Source: Eubacteriales bacterium
Lineage (GTDB): Bacteria; Bacillota; Clostridia; Lachnospirales; Lachnospiraceae
Assembly (NCBI GenBank): GCA_030536855.1
Contig: JAUNPK010000013.1
Coordinates: 1-64,000 of the forward strand
Direction: 5' to 3'
DNA: 64,000 bases
This document shows, piece after piece, positions 37,255-45,866 of this stretch. The notes beneath the pieces are model-generated. The model was not told where the DNA came from and did not search any database. It was given only the letters and a program-made list of their open reading frames with translations. The position numbers were made by a program, and so were the translations under genes. The first letter of the stretch is position 1. The number at the start of each line of letters is the position of its first letter.

Positions 37255-37446
37255 ATGGAATGTTATCAGATGGAGGCAGGCAAGTGTCTGGAATTTAGTA
37301 AAAAGATGGCAGTTCTAAGAAAGCTGGTTCGTCTTGGATTGATTTCAGAGAATGAGTATATTCTGGCAAAGAATAAGATTATGAGTTCGTATCATATTCT
37401 GGAGTCTGAATATTTTAAATCCGATACAGGAAAGCGAGTTGCTTAG
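37255..37446 (+). CDS. Small SHOCT-like protein preceding the recombinase
   Basis: This 63-residue protein has a GGAGG ribosome site. The stretch VLRKLVRLGLISENEYILAKNKI resembles the short SHOCT-type helical motif (Leu-x2-Gly-x-Ile-Ser/Thr-x-Glu-Glu-x2-x2-Lys). Such tiny genes commonly sit just before large serine recombinases in Clostridial elements and may modulate them. No catalytic features are seen. Confidence 0.55.
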   Translation: MECYQMEAGKCLEFSKKMAVLRKLVRLGLISENEYILAKNKIMSSYHILESEYFKSDTGKRVA

Positions 37447-37630
37447 TAATTGGTTGTTGTATTGGGGTAAGCAGAGTCTGCGTGTGTGAAGATGCATATG
37501 TAGACTCTGTTTTTGTGTGGAGCAATATGAGAAAGAATTAATTGATTCACACATTCGTTCATATTTTCATTTTTTAGTATGCTTGGTGTGAAGGAAATCA
37601 CCAGCACAGATTCAAAGGAGGATTTTAATT

Positions 37631-39034
37631 ATGGCAGAAGTAGAAGTTATTAAGGCAGTGGAGGGTCCAATTCTTCGCAAGAGGGATTATGAGGGGAATC
37701 CGCTTGTTATCACAAGACAGAGAGTTGCGGCATATGTACGTGTCAGCACGGATGATGATGAACAGCTTGAGAGTTTTCAGTCTCAGAAGAAGTATTATCA
37801 GGAAAAGATTTCAGAAAACAGAGACTGGGTTATGGTCGGCATTTATGCGGATGAAGCGATTACCGGAACCAAGGTGGATAAGCGTGAACAGTTTCAAAGA
37901 ATGATTCAGGATTGTTTGGATGGAAAGATTGATGTGATTATGACAAAGTCGGTATCCCGATTTTCCAGAAATACAGTGGATATTCTTCAATATGTGCGTC
38001 TCTTAAAGGAAAGAGGGATTGCAGTTATTTTTGAAAAAGAGAATATCAACACCATGACAGAGCAGGGAGAAATGATGCTTACTCTCATGGGAACACTTGC
38101 ACAGAACGAAGTGGAATCCACATCCAAGAATGTGAAGATGGGCATTAAGATGAAGATGAAACGTGGAGAGCTTATGGGCTTTAACGGATGTCTAGGCTAT
38201 GACTATCATCCAGAAGATAAGACCATTACGGTAAATGAAGCAGAGGCTGAAACGGTTCGTCTGATTTTTGAACTGTATTTGCAGGGATATGGCACTTATA
38301 CGATTGCTAGGCGATTAACGGAATTAGGCAGAGTAAATAAGAAAGGACAGGTAAAGTGGACGGACAGCGGAGTTCGTGGCATCATCAAAAATGAGAAGTA
38401 CAAGGGTGATTTACTATTACAGAAAACCATTACCACTGATCCGATATCCAAGAGACGTATTGAAAATTTTGGCGAAGAGGAGCAATATTATGTTCACGAC
38501 CACCATGAACCTATCATAAGCAGAGAGGTGTGGGAGCAGGCAAAGGAGATTCGCCTGTCCAGAAATCGACAGTCCAACAAAATGGCTGATGGAAAGAGGG
38601 AGAAGTACACGAAGAAATATGCATTCTCCAGTATGTGCGAGTGCGGTTTTTGTGGCACGAAGCTGACGAGGCGCACTCTTCATAGCAGTTCAAAATACGA
38701 GACTCCAGTCTGGTATTGCAGAAATGCAGCCAATAAAGGAAAGCATAACTGCCCGAATAGCAAGTCAGTGCATGAATCTATCTTGGAAAATGCATTTATT
38801 GAGGCTTATAAGTTGCTTGCCGGTAACTTTGATGATGTAATTGATTCTGTGATTGATACGATTGAAAGTGTCAGCACAAATAACGAAGATATCGGCAGAC
38901 TGAAAAAGGAACAGAAGGCTTTAGACAATTTGGAACAGCGCAGAAAAAAGCTTACGGACTTGTATCTTGATGACGGAATATCAAAATTATATCAAAAAGA
39001 ATACGAAGCTTCCTTCGTATGTTCCACTTCCTAG
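37631..39034 (+). pseudogene. Large serine recombinase, C-terminally truncated
   Basis: The product has the resolvase catalytic domain (VAAYVRVSTDDDEQLESF with the nucleophile Ser, then SVSRFSRNTVD), the recombinase domain (GFNGCLGYDYH onward) and the zinc-ribbon region (CECGFCGTKLTRR, then WYCRN and CPNS). The coiled-coil is cut: after LYLDDGISKLYQKEYEA the frame ends in unrelated FVCSTS. Intact relatives are about 530-560 residues; this one is 467. The break coincides with the start of a RepA-like gene in another frame, so a recombination joint lies near 38970-39000. It probably no longer integrates DNA. Confidence 0.75.
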
Positions 39035-39452
39035 TAGCATGATTGGGACAGGCCTTAGCTCATCTGCAATGATTTTATATGCAGAACTGTTAAATAGAGC
39101 AAGCCTGTCACAGAAAAATGATATGACGGATGAATTTGGAAATGTATATGTTATCTATCCTATTGATCAACTAAGTAAGCGTCTAAATTTATCAGAAACA
39201 CAGATAAAGCGTTTGATTAAAGAACTTGTAAATGAAGGCTTGTTGAAGAAGAGAAGCGGAGGCTTTAATAAACCAAATCACTTATTTGTTATTCTTCCAG
39301 GGGAGCAAAAAGGAACTACTGGGGAGACCACAAATGGCACTACTGTAGGTGCAAAAAAGGCACCACTGACAGTACATAAAGGGCCTACTAACTACTATAA
39401 CAAAACACTTGATGAAACTACTTATACATATGATGAAGGGGAGAGTTTTTAA
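38967..39452 (+). CDS. RepA-like replication initiator N-terminal domain protein, 5' end fused to recombinase
   Basis: This 161-residue protein matches the N-terminal winged-helix domain of RepA-like initiators of small elements. KLPSYVPLPSSMIGTGLS, then SAMILYAELLNRASLSQKN, VIYPIDQLSKRLNLSETQIK and PNHLFVILP are recognisable. The start ATG (38967 or 38970) has no ribosome site and lies inside the truncated recombinase frame, so the native 5' end was lost and expression may depend on coupling. The DnaC-like gene follows after two bases. Confidence 0.65.
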   Translation: MMTEYQNYIKKNTKLPSYVPLPSSMIGTGLSSSAMILYAELLNRASLSQKNDMTDEFGNVYVIYPIDQLSKRLNLSETQIKRLIKELVNEGLLKKRSGGFNKPNHLFVILPGEQKGTTGETTNGTTVGAKKAPLTVHKGPTNYYNKTLDETTYTYDEGESF

Positions 39453-39454
39453 TT

Positions 39455-40255
39455 ATGGAAAAGAAAAATACTTATTTAGGAAATGATGGTTTGCTCCATT
39501 GCACTGTATGTAATGAAGCTGTAGAAGTAAAATTTGATATTCCTGTAATGGGAATCACAGGTCATGGCAGAATGTGTAAGTGCCAGAGAGAGTTGCAGAA
39601 GCAGATAGAGGAACGACAGAGACAGCAGGAGGAACATATTAAAAGAGACCGTTGTTTTCCAAGTTGTATCCAGCATGAATGGACATTTGAAAATGATAAT
39701 GGTCGTAATTCCAAGATGCAAGTTGCTAAGAAATATGTGGCTAACTGGAATGAAATGAAGAAAAATGGCTTAGGGCTTTTGCTTTGGGGCTCTGTAGGCA
39801 GTGGTAAAAGCTATATGGCAGCATGCGTGGCAAATGAATTGATTAAGCAAGGAGCCGACGTAAAGATGACCAACTTTGCAACCGTATTAAATGATTTATT
39901 CAATTGCGAGGATAAGAATGAATATATTAGATCCTTATGCAGATATAGTCTTTTGATTTTAGATGATTTGGGAATTGAGCGTAATACGGAATATTCTTTG
40001 GAAAATCTATTTAATGTGATTGATGCCAGATATGTGTCAGGAAAGGCGATGATTATTACAACCAATTTAAATTTAGAGGAATTGAAGAATCAGAAGCAGC
40101 TTAGCTTAAAGCGAATTTATGACCGAGTACTGGAGCGCTGTGTTCCAGTATGTGTTTCAGAGAATGATTTTAGAAAAGATAATAGGGTGGAAGCAAAGGT
40201 CAAATTTGGAAAGATAATTAATGGGGGCAAGATGGATGAAGAAAAATATGAATAG
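39455..40255 (+). CDS. DnaC/IstB-like ATP-binding protein
   Basis: This 266-residue AAA+ protein has a cysteine-containing N-terminus (LHCTVCNEAV, MCKCQ), Walker A WGSVGSGKS (near 111-119), Walker B LLILDDLGIE and sensor 1 MIITTNLN. It is the helicase-loader type found with RepA-like initiators and probably recruits the host replicative helicase to the element. It sits between the RepA-like gene (2-base gap) and a small gene that overlaps its 3' end. Confidence 0.8.
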   Translation: MEKKNTYLGNDGLLHCTVCNEAVEVKFDIPVMGITGHGRMCKCQRELQKQIEERQRQQEEHIKRDRCFPSCIQHEWTFENDNGRNSKMQVAKKYVANWNEMKKNGLGLLLWGSVGSGKSYMAACVANELIKQGADVKMTNFATVLNDLFNCEDKNEYIRSLCRYSLLILDDLGIERNTEYSLENLFNVIDARYVSGKAMIITTNLNLEELKNQKQLSLKRIYDRVLERCVPVCVSENDFRKDNRVEAKVKFGKIINGGKMDEEKYE

Positions 40256-40526
40256 AGCAATTAATGAAAAATACTTTAATGATCCAGTACAAAATGCAGC
40301 ATTTATTTGTTGTATTGATGTTCTTGCTGAGCTGGTGGAAAAGTATGGAGACAAGGTGTTAGATACTATTTCAGATGGTGTGAATTCTAGTAATGTTTGC
40401 GACTATATTTTTATTGCAAATGGAATGTCTGTATTATGTGAGGCTGAGAAAATAACAAACGCAGATATTTTAAAAGCATATGTTCAGGTAGCTTACGCTA
40501 ATGGACTAATTGCAAAAAGTGCGTAG
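40236..40526 (+). CDS. Small element protein of unknown function
   Basis: This 96-residue protein overlaps the DnaC-like gene by 20 bases, with GGGGGC eight bases before the ATG at 40236. The sequence (FNDPVQNAAFICCIDVLAEL and on) looks helical and soluble, with no motif I recognise. Its position after the helicase loader suggests a replication or maintenance role, but that is inference from context. Confidence 0.5.
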   Translation: MKKNMNRAINEKYFNDPVQNAAFICCIDVLAELVEKYGDKVLDTISDGVNSSNVCDYIFIANGMSVLCEAEKITNADILKAYVQVAYANGLIAKSA

Positions 40527-40621
40527 TGCCTAAAACACAAATTGACACACTGTGGGTTTAATGCTATTATTGTGACAAATATCAAAATGGCACAGATGTA
40601 AGTGTGGAGTTGGAGGCAACT

Positions 40622-40906
40622 ATGATTAATACATTAAAAGAAGCGTTAGAGCGTATCAATGAGCTGGAAGCGGAAAATAAACAGTTACTATCAGAATTAG
40701 AGTATTACAGGAATAGAAATTATGGAGGTAGAAAGAAACATAATGAAGCGTGGATGACTGCTTATAATGATTTTGTTGTGAAATATGAGGGTGGTATGAC
40801 TATTATGGAGATTGTGGCTGAAAGCGATATTAGTAGAAGGACAGCATACCGATATAAAGCCTATTATGACAAGCTAAAAGATGCGGGAAAAAAATCTTCT
40901 ATATGA
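40622..40906 (+). CDS. Small coiled-coil and HTH protein
   Basis: This 94-residue protein has an N-terminal leucine-zipper-like heptad stretch (LKEALERINELEAENKQL) and a C-terminal helix-turn-helix (GGMTIMEIVAESDISRRTAYRY), the layout of small element DNA-binding regulators. GGAGG lies before the ATG at 40622. It ends just before a palindrome (40910-40933) that recurs inside the next gene. Confidence 0.6.
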   Translation: MINTLKEALERINELEAENKQLLSELEYYRNRNYGGRKKHNEAWMTAYNDFVVKYEGGMTIMEIVAESDISRRTAYRYKAYYDKLKDAGKKSSI

Positions 40907-40909
40907 TAG

Positions 40910-40933
40910 TTTAAACCCGTCGAATTCGACGGG
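40910..40933. repeat. Palindrome copy upstream of the KilA-N gene
   Basis: The core CCCGTCGAATTCGACGGG (40916-40933) with the TTTAAA arm is identical over 24 bases to 41195-41218 inside the KilA-N coding sequence. It lies in the gap before that gene. Confidence 0.75.
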
Positions 40934-40987
40934 GTAAGAAGTTAAGGTTATAAATTGTGACGTTAAAATTATTGGAGGATGGAATGT

Positions 40988-41845
40988 ATGGCAGAAAATA
41001 TAAAAAAGGAAATAATTCATGCAAATGGATTTGACATTCGTATTTTCACAACTGATTTTGAAAATGAATATTTATCACTTACCGATATAGCAAAATATAA
41101 AAGCAATGATCCTAATGATGTTATTAAGAATTGGATGAGAGGTCGAGAGACATTGGAGTTTCTTGGATTATGGGAAAAGTTACATAATTCTGATTTTAAA
41201 CCCGTCGAATTCGACGGGTTTAAAAGTGAAGCAGGACTTCATGCTTTTACTATGTCGCCTACTAAATGGATTGAGGGAGTAAATGCTATTGGTATAGTAT
41301 CAAAAGCTGGAAGATATGGTGGTACTTATGCACATTCGGATATTGCATTAGAGTTTGCTTCATGGGTATCGGCAGAGTTTAAGCTGTATATTATGAAAGA
41401 CTACCAACGGTTAAAAAAGGATGAAAACAGTAGATTATCTTTAAATTGGAATCTTAATCGCGAGATTGCAAAGTTGAATTATAAAATACATACGGATGCA
41501 ATAAAAGAAAATCTAATTCCGCCAGAGCTGACAATGGAGCAGATTTCATATAAGTATGCGAATGAAGCAGATTTGCTAAATGTTGCTTTGTTTGGCGAAA
41601 CAGCAAAACAATGGCGCGAAAAGAATCCTGAGATTAAAGGCAATATTCGAGATGAAGCAAATTTGAATCAATTATTGGTTCTTGCAAATATGGAAAGCTA
41701 TAATTCGATTTTGATTGAACAAGGGAAATTGATGTCTGAACGTTTGGTGCTGCTAAGAAATCTGGCAGTGAAGCAGATGAGTACATTATCCTCCGCATGT
41801 TTGGAGGATATAAAGAGATTACCAGGAGGGGATAAAATTGACTAA
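40988..41845 (+). CDS. KilA-N domain DNA-binding protein
   Basis: The 285-residue protein carries a KilA-N domain over about residues 10-135. YLSLTDIAKYK, VIKNWMRGRETLEFLGLWE, FKPVEFDGFKSEAG, and GRYGGTYAHSDIALEFASWVS are family blocks. The domain binds DNA and is common in phages and mobile elements. The ATG at 40988 is nine bases after GGAGG. Its codons for KPVEFDG form part of a perfect 32-bp palindrome that is also present upstream. The gene overlaps the serine recombinase by eight bases, which points to a regulatory partnership. Confidence 0.8.
   Translation: MAENIKKEIIHANGFDIRIFTTDFENEYLSLTDIAKYKSNDPNDVIKNWMRGRETLEFLGLWEKLHNSDFKPVEFDGFKSEAGLHAFTMSPTKWIEGVNAIGIVSKAGRYGGTYAHSDIALEFASWVSAEFKLYIMKDYQRLKKDENSRLSLNWNLNREIAKLNYKIHTDAIKENLIPPELTMEQISYKYANEADLLNVALFGETAKQWREKNPEIKGNIRDEANLNQLLVLANMESYNSILIEQGKLMSERLVLLRNLAVKQMSTLSSACLEDIKRLPGGDKID
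41194..41225. repeat. Perfect 32-bp palindrome inside the KilA-N coding region
   Basis: The core CCCGTCGAATTCGACGGG is flanked by TTTTAAA and TTTAAAA, giving perfect dyad symmetry. It encodes the conserved KPVEFDG block and repeats 24 bases of the upstream site. Confidence 0.85.
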
Positions 41846-43529
41846 AAAGCGAAAGTGTTACATATATACACGTGTATCAACGGCTATGCAGGTTGATGGA
41901 TATAGTTTGGATGCACAAAAGGAAAAATTAAAAAAGTATGCAGCATATGAAGAAATGCAAATTGTTGGAGAGTATTCAGATGAAGGTCATTCAGGAAAGA
42001 ATATAGCTGGAAGACCAGAATTTGTAAGAATGTTAGAAGATATTGAGGATGGCAAGGACGAGGTTACTTTCGTCCTTGTTTTCAAATTATCGAGATTTGG
42101 ACGTAATGCTGCAGATGTATTAAATTCTTTACAGCTAATGCAGGATTATGGAGTGAACCTTATTTGTGTTGAGGATGGGATTGACAGCTCAAAGGAATCT
42201 GGGAAGCTCATGATTTCCATTCTTTCTGCTGTAGCGGAACTTGAACGTGAGAATATTCTTGTTCAAACAATGGAAGGACGTAAGCAGAAAGCTAGAGAAG
42301 GAAAATGGAATGGAGGTTTTGCTCCATATGGCTATAAGCTTGAAGATGGAGAACTTATTATAGCAGAGGATGAAGCAGAGACTATAAGAGTTATATTTGA
42401 TAAATACATTCATACAAATCTAGGAGCTAATGGAATTGCAGAGTATTTGAATACGCATGGTTACAAAAAGAAAAAGCGTCAAAATAATACATTAGATGCA
42501 TTCGCACCATCATTTATAAAAGGCGTTCTTGATAATCCAATTTATATGGGGAAGATGCCTTATGGAAGACGCGCGACAGAGAAAATTCCAGGAACAAGAA
42601 ATGAATTCCATGTAGTAAAGCAGGATGAATATTCGCTTTATGAAGGAGCTCATGATGCCATCATTTCAGAAGAAGATTTTGCGTTGGCAAAACAGAAGCG
42701 CGTTGATACTGGAGTTAGATTTAAAAAAACACATAGCCTGGATCACGAACATATTTTATCAGGAATTTTAAAATGCCCGGTGTGTGGTGGCGCAATGTAT
42801 GCAAACGTGAATCGAAAGAAGAAAAAAGATGGCACGTATTATAGAGATTTTTTCTATTATGCTTGTAAGCATAGAATAAGAATTGATGGACACAGTTGCG
42901 ATTATCATAAGCAGTGGGGGCAGGATAAAGTAAATGCTGCAGTAGAAGAAGTGATTAGAAAAATGGTTAATAATCCAAAATTTCAGACTGCACTTAAGCA
43001 AAAAATAGGTTCTAAAATAGATACATCTGAATTGGATAAGGAAAAAGTTGTCTTAAATAAGCAATTACAGCAGGCTATAGGTGCAAAGAACAAAATTGCT
43101 GAGCAGATGGACAGACTTGATATTACAGATAAACATTATGACCGAAAATATGAGGATATGCAGAATCGATTGGATAAGCAGTATGATGAGATTTCATCAT
43201 TAGAGGAAAAGATTGAATCAGTAAGTTTGCGAATTGATAACCTCCATAAAAACAAATTATCTGGGGAAGCAGTCTATCAAATATTGTTACAGTTTGATAA
43301 AATGTATTCAGAGTTTACAGATTTAGAAAAGAAACGATTTCTTAAATCATTTGTGAAGGATGTATTTGTCCATGAGCAGGAACTCCCGGATGGAAGATTT
43401 TTAAAGGGAATCAAATTCAGGTTCCCAATCTTTTATAATGGAGTTGAAACAGATCAACTTGATTTTGAAAGTTGTTGGGACAAAGAAACGAATGACGAGA
43501 CGGTCTGCTTACTGTCGAAGAAACCTTGA
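41838..43529 (+). CDS. Large serine recombinase, apparently intact
   Basis: This 563-residue recombinase has the catalytic domain (CYIYTRVSTAMQVDGYSLDAQ with the nucleophile Ser, VLVFKLSRFGRNAADV), the recombinase domain (GGFAPYGYKLEDG), a zinc ribbon (LKCPVCGGAMYA, then YYACKHR and HSCDYH), and a coiled-coil before the C-terminal end. Large serine integrases of this form integrate and excise elements at specific att sites. It starts inside the last codons of the KilA-N gene (8-base overlap). Of the two recombinases in the island this is the only one that looks functional, so it may mobilise the right part. Confidence 0.85.
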   Translation: MTKKRKCYIYTRVSTAMQVDGYSLDAQKEKLKKYAAYEEMQIVGEYSDEGHSGKNIAGRPEFVRMLEDIEDGKDEVTFVLVFKLSRFGRNAADVLNSLQLMQDYGVNLICVEDGIDSSKESGKLMISILSAVAELERENILVQTMEGRKQKAREGKWNGGFAPYGYKLEDGELIIAEDEAETIRVIFDKYIHTNLGANGIAEYLNTHGYKKKKRQNNTLDAFAPSFIKGVLDNPIYMGKMPYGRRATEKIPGTRNEFHVVKQDEYSLYEGAHDAIISEEDFALAKQKRVDTGVRFKKTHSLDHEHILSGILKCPVCGGAMYANVNRKKKKDGTYYRDFFYYACKHRIRIDGHSCDYHKQWGQDKVNAAVEEVIRKMVNNPKFQTALKQKIGSKIDTSELDKEKVVLNKQLQQAIGAKNKIAEQMDRLDITDKHYDRKYEDMQNRLDKQYDEISSLEEKIESVSLRIDNLHKNKLSGEAVYQILLQFDKMYSEFTDLEKKRFLKSFVKDVFVHEQELPDGRFLKGIKFRFPIFYNGVETDQLDFESCWDKETNDETVCLLSKKP

Positions 43530-43796
43530 TTTTATGCGGGTTAGCGGGTAATATATAAAATTATAAACCTGTGTTTTTAGAAGAAATAAGTGTATATATA
43601 GCATAATTGAACGTAGGGTGTAAGAAATAATTTGCAAAGGTTCATATCGTTTAGAAAAGAAAGTCGTGTGCGAATAATATAAAAATACATGAGAAACACT
43701 GTTGGTATAAGTACCATTTGTCTGTGTGTGAGGAAAAATAAATTATAGATATGAGTAATCGTGTAGTGATTATTGGAAAGAATTGAGGTGAGTTCT

Positions 43797-44885
43797 TTGG
43801 CAGATGAAAATTGGGAATTAGAATTAAATGAATATATACGTCAAGGAGAACCAGATAAGATTGATAAAAGCAATGCCTGGAAAACAGCTATTGGCCTACA
43901 GGATGTTGATGGTCTTAAGCCTTCGCAATATCTGATTGAAACAGCAAAGGAACATATTGAGGGAAAAATTACTATATCTGAAGCTGATAAACGAATTCAA
44001 ACTTATTATGAGGAGCGTCAAGATAGAAATGAGATAGAAGCAGATACCAGGGAAGCAGATATAGTTTCTGTAAGAATTGCTAAGTTACTTGGCGAGAAGA
44101 CTTTTAAATTTTCACCTGTAGAATGGCAGAATATTCATCGCAAGCTGTTTGAAGGGGTATTTAGTCATGCAGGTATAATCCGTGATTATAATATCACGAA
44201 AAAAGAGTGGGTATTGAAAGGCGATACTGTAATGTATGCTTCGTATGATAGTATTAGAGCTGCTCTAGATTATGATTTTCAGCAAGAAGAAAAATTTTCA
44301 TATAAGGGGTTATCTCTAGAGGAATCTGTTAGGCACATTGCAAAATTCGTTTCTGGTATTTGGCAGATTCATCCGTTTGGCGAAGGTAATACCAGATCAA
44401 CGGCGGTATTTATAATTAAGTATTTAAAAACATTTGGATTTACTGTAAGCAATGAAACATTTGCAGAGAATTCCTGGTATTTTAGAAATGCTCTAGTCAG
44501 GGCAAATTATAATGATCTACAAAATGGTATTCATGCTACCACAGAGTTCCTAGAATTGTTTTTTGAAAATCTATTAATGAATGCGGATCATGAACTAAAA
44601 AACAGATACACGCATGTTGATTTTCAGAGAGAAAGTGCCACTCAAAGTGACACTGAAAAGGTTTTAAAGTGCCAAAATGACACTTTAGAATTATCGCTTG
44701 AAGAATTAGCAATAATTAATGTTTTAAATAATAATCCTGAAACGACTCAAAAGCAGATTGCTGAGTTGACGGGAAAATCAGAGAGAACCATAAAGCGTCG
44801 AACTGTAGAAATGCAGGATAAGGGATTAATCTGCAGAGAGAATGGTAAACGTAATGGTAAGTGGAAAGTTCTCGTAGAATTGTAA
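43797..44885 (+). CDS. Fic-domain protein with C-terminal winged helix
   Basis: Fic proteins usually transfer AMP from ATP to a target hydroxyl. The 362-residue protein has the intact active-site motif HPFGEGNTR, the flap region GKIRDYN-like (AGIIRDYNITKKEWVL), and a C-terminal HTH (TQKQIAELTGKSERTIKRR) that may bind its own promoter. The TTG at 43797 is used because GAGGTGAG lies just upstream. I do not see a clear inhibitory S/T-x3-E-G motif near the N-terminus. It marks the right border of the island: its stop is directly followed by a fragment of a different gene. Confidence 0.82.
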   Translation: MADENWELELNEYIRQGEPDKIDKSNAWKTAIGLQDVDGLKPSQYLIETAKEHIEGKITISEADKRIQTYYEERQDRNEIEADTREADIVSVRIAKLLGEKTFKFSPVEWQNIHRKLFEGVFSHAGIIRDYNITKKEWVLKGDTVMYASYDSIRAALDYDFQQEEKFSYKGLSLEESVRHIAKFVSGIWQIHPFGEGNTRSTAVFIIKYLKTFGFTVSNETFAENSWYFRNALVRANYNDLQNGIHATTEFLELFFENLLMNADHELKNRYTHVDFQRESATQSDTEKVLKCQNDTLELSLEELAIINVLNNNPETTQKQIAELTGKSERTIKRRTVEMQDKGLICRENGKRNGKWKVLVEL

Positions 44886-44887
44886 AA

Positions 44888-44986
44888 AGTGAGAGTATAA
44901 TAGGGACCAATCCTGTAATCATAAGAAAACTATTGCAACAACTGAAAGCAGCGGGACTTGTAGAAGTGTCAAGAGGAACAGGTGGT
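44888..44986 (+). pseudogene. Rrf2-family regulator fragment, both ends missing
   Basis: About 33 residues (SIIGTNPVIIRKLLQQLKAA then GLVEVSRGTGG) match the DNA-binding region of Rrf2-type regulators. There is no N-terminal helix and no downstream cysteine region. It continues in frame into an unrelated domain, so it is a deletion scar at the island's right border. Confidence 0.65.
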
Positions 44987-45457
44987 GTTACTATTCACTC
45001 TTTCCCATTCAGGACAATTATTTCTGAGGATATGACCTTCCTTGAGGGAATTAAAGTAATTCGCGATGGTCAAAATGAAATTTTCAGGCACACTGATTTT
45101 GACCCGGTAGAGTATTTCGCACATAGGAGTAAGGTATATCCGGTGGAGCCGGGAAGGACTTACGAGCCAATGTCATTAACTTACCAGCCAATGACTCTCA
45201 AAGAAAAAGGGTTGGATAAACTTGGTGACATTAAATATAAAACAAAATGGTATCCTAACGGAGCCACTACTCAGGCTATGTATTTGACGGTAATGCACAG
45301 ACCTGACGACAATGGACTTGACTTTAATTTTGAGCATCAGATAGCGGCAGTTTCAAAAGAAACTTTAGAGTATTTCTATTATTATATGTGCAAAATCATG
45401 TTTAAGGGAATCGAGAGACCTAATTTAAAAATAGGTGAAATAATTAAGTTGGTATAA
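44987..45457 (+). pseudogene. C-terminal fragment of a condensation-like acyltransferase domain
   Basis: About 155 residues follow the Rrf2 fragment in frame: YPVEPGRTYEPMSL, then DNGLDFNFEHQIAAVSKETL and YYYMCKIMFKG. The style, and the position directly before a carrier protein and an AMP ligase, suggest the end of a nonribosomal-peptide condensation-type domain. No HHxxxDG active-site motif is present, so the catalytic half has been lost. This identity is tentative. Confidence 0.45.
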
Positions 45458-45487
45458 ATAAAATGTGTGAAAGAAAAGAGGAGAAAT

Positions 45488-45715
45488 ATGTTTGATAAAT
45501 TAGCAGATATTATTGTAAATTATGTTGAGATTGATAAGGCAGATATTAAGCCGGAGTCTCGTTTTATGGAGGATTTGGGCTTTAACTCATTTGATTTTAT
45601 GAGTATGCTGGGTGAGATTGAGGATGAACTTGACGTGGAAATCGTGCAGGAGGATGCAGCAGATATCCGTACCGTGCAGGAAGCTGTAGATTATCTGGAA
45701 AAAATTTCTGAGTAA
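45488..45715 (+). CDS. Acyl or peptidyl carrier protein
   Basis: The 75-residue protein has the four-helix carrier fold, with the phosphopantetheine-acceptor serine in LGFNSFDFMSM, where most carriers read DSL. VEIVQEDAADIRTVQEAVDY is the usual helix III-IV part. AGAGGAG precedes the ATG at 45488. It sits between the condensation-like fragment and an AMP-forming ligase that most likely loads it. This looks like a dedicated secondary-metabolism or cell-envelope carrier rather than the fatty-acid ACP. Confidence 0.85.
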   Translation: MFDKLADIIVNYVEIDKADIKPESRFMEDLGFNSFDFMSMLGEIEDELDVEIVQEDAADIRTVQEAVDYLEKISE

Positions 45716-45725
45716 CAGGAGAACA

Positions 45726-45856
45726 GTCTGAAAAAACCTTATGTGAAAGTTTTTTCAGACGGCTATTTGTGCCGCGGGCACCACAAATAGCTTTTATCGC
45801 GAGCCAAATCTGACATTTGTCTCGCGATTCCTTCGGCACTAAAGTGCCTGCGGAAT
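45726..45856 (+). repeat. Four consecutive hairpins between carrier and ligase genes
   Basis: The hairpins are (1) GTCTGAAAAAAC with its perfect complement (45726-45760), (2) GCTATTTGTG/CACAAATAGC (45762-45791, then TTTT), (3) ATCGCGAG/CTCGCGAT (45796-45828), and (4) GGCACT/AGTGCC inside ATTCC/GGAAT (45827-45856). The second looks like a terminator, and the fourth ends at the ligase ribosome site. Confidence 0.7.
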
Positions 45857-45866
45857 GGAGATTAGT

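Larger units (their letters stand above)
26121..44885. mobile_element. Mosaic, degraded integrative element or genomic island
   Basis: The segment starts after the RumA-type gene and ends where a decapitated Rrf2 fragment begins. It holds element genes (ParB, TnpV, relaxase, sigma-like protein, two serine recombinases, RepA-like initiator, DnaC-like ATPase, KilA-N) mixed with cargo (RiPP cluster, AbiF, Fic). The relaxase, TnpV and first recombinase are broken, and no VirB4 or VirD4 type gene is present, so self-transfer looks lost. I could not find a matching direct repeat at the two ends, so the borders are approximate. Confidence 0.65.

Noticed and set aside
26121..44885. Defined attL and attR direct repeats for the island
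   Set aside because: I compared the sequence after the methyltransferase gene with that around 43530-45000 by eye and found no convincing identical core.
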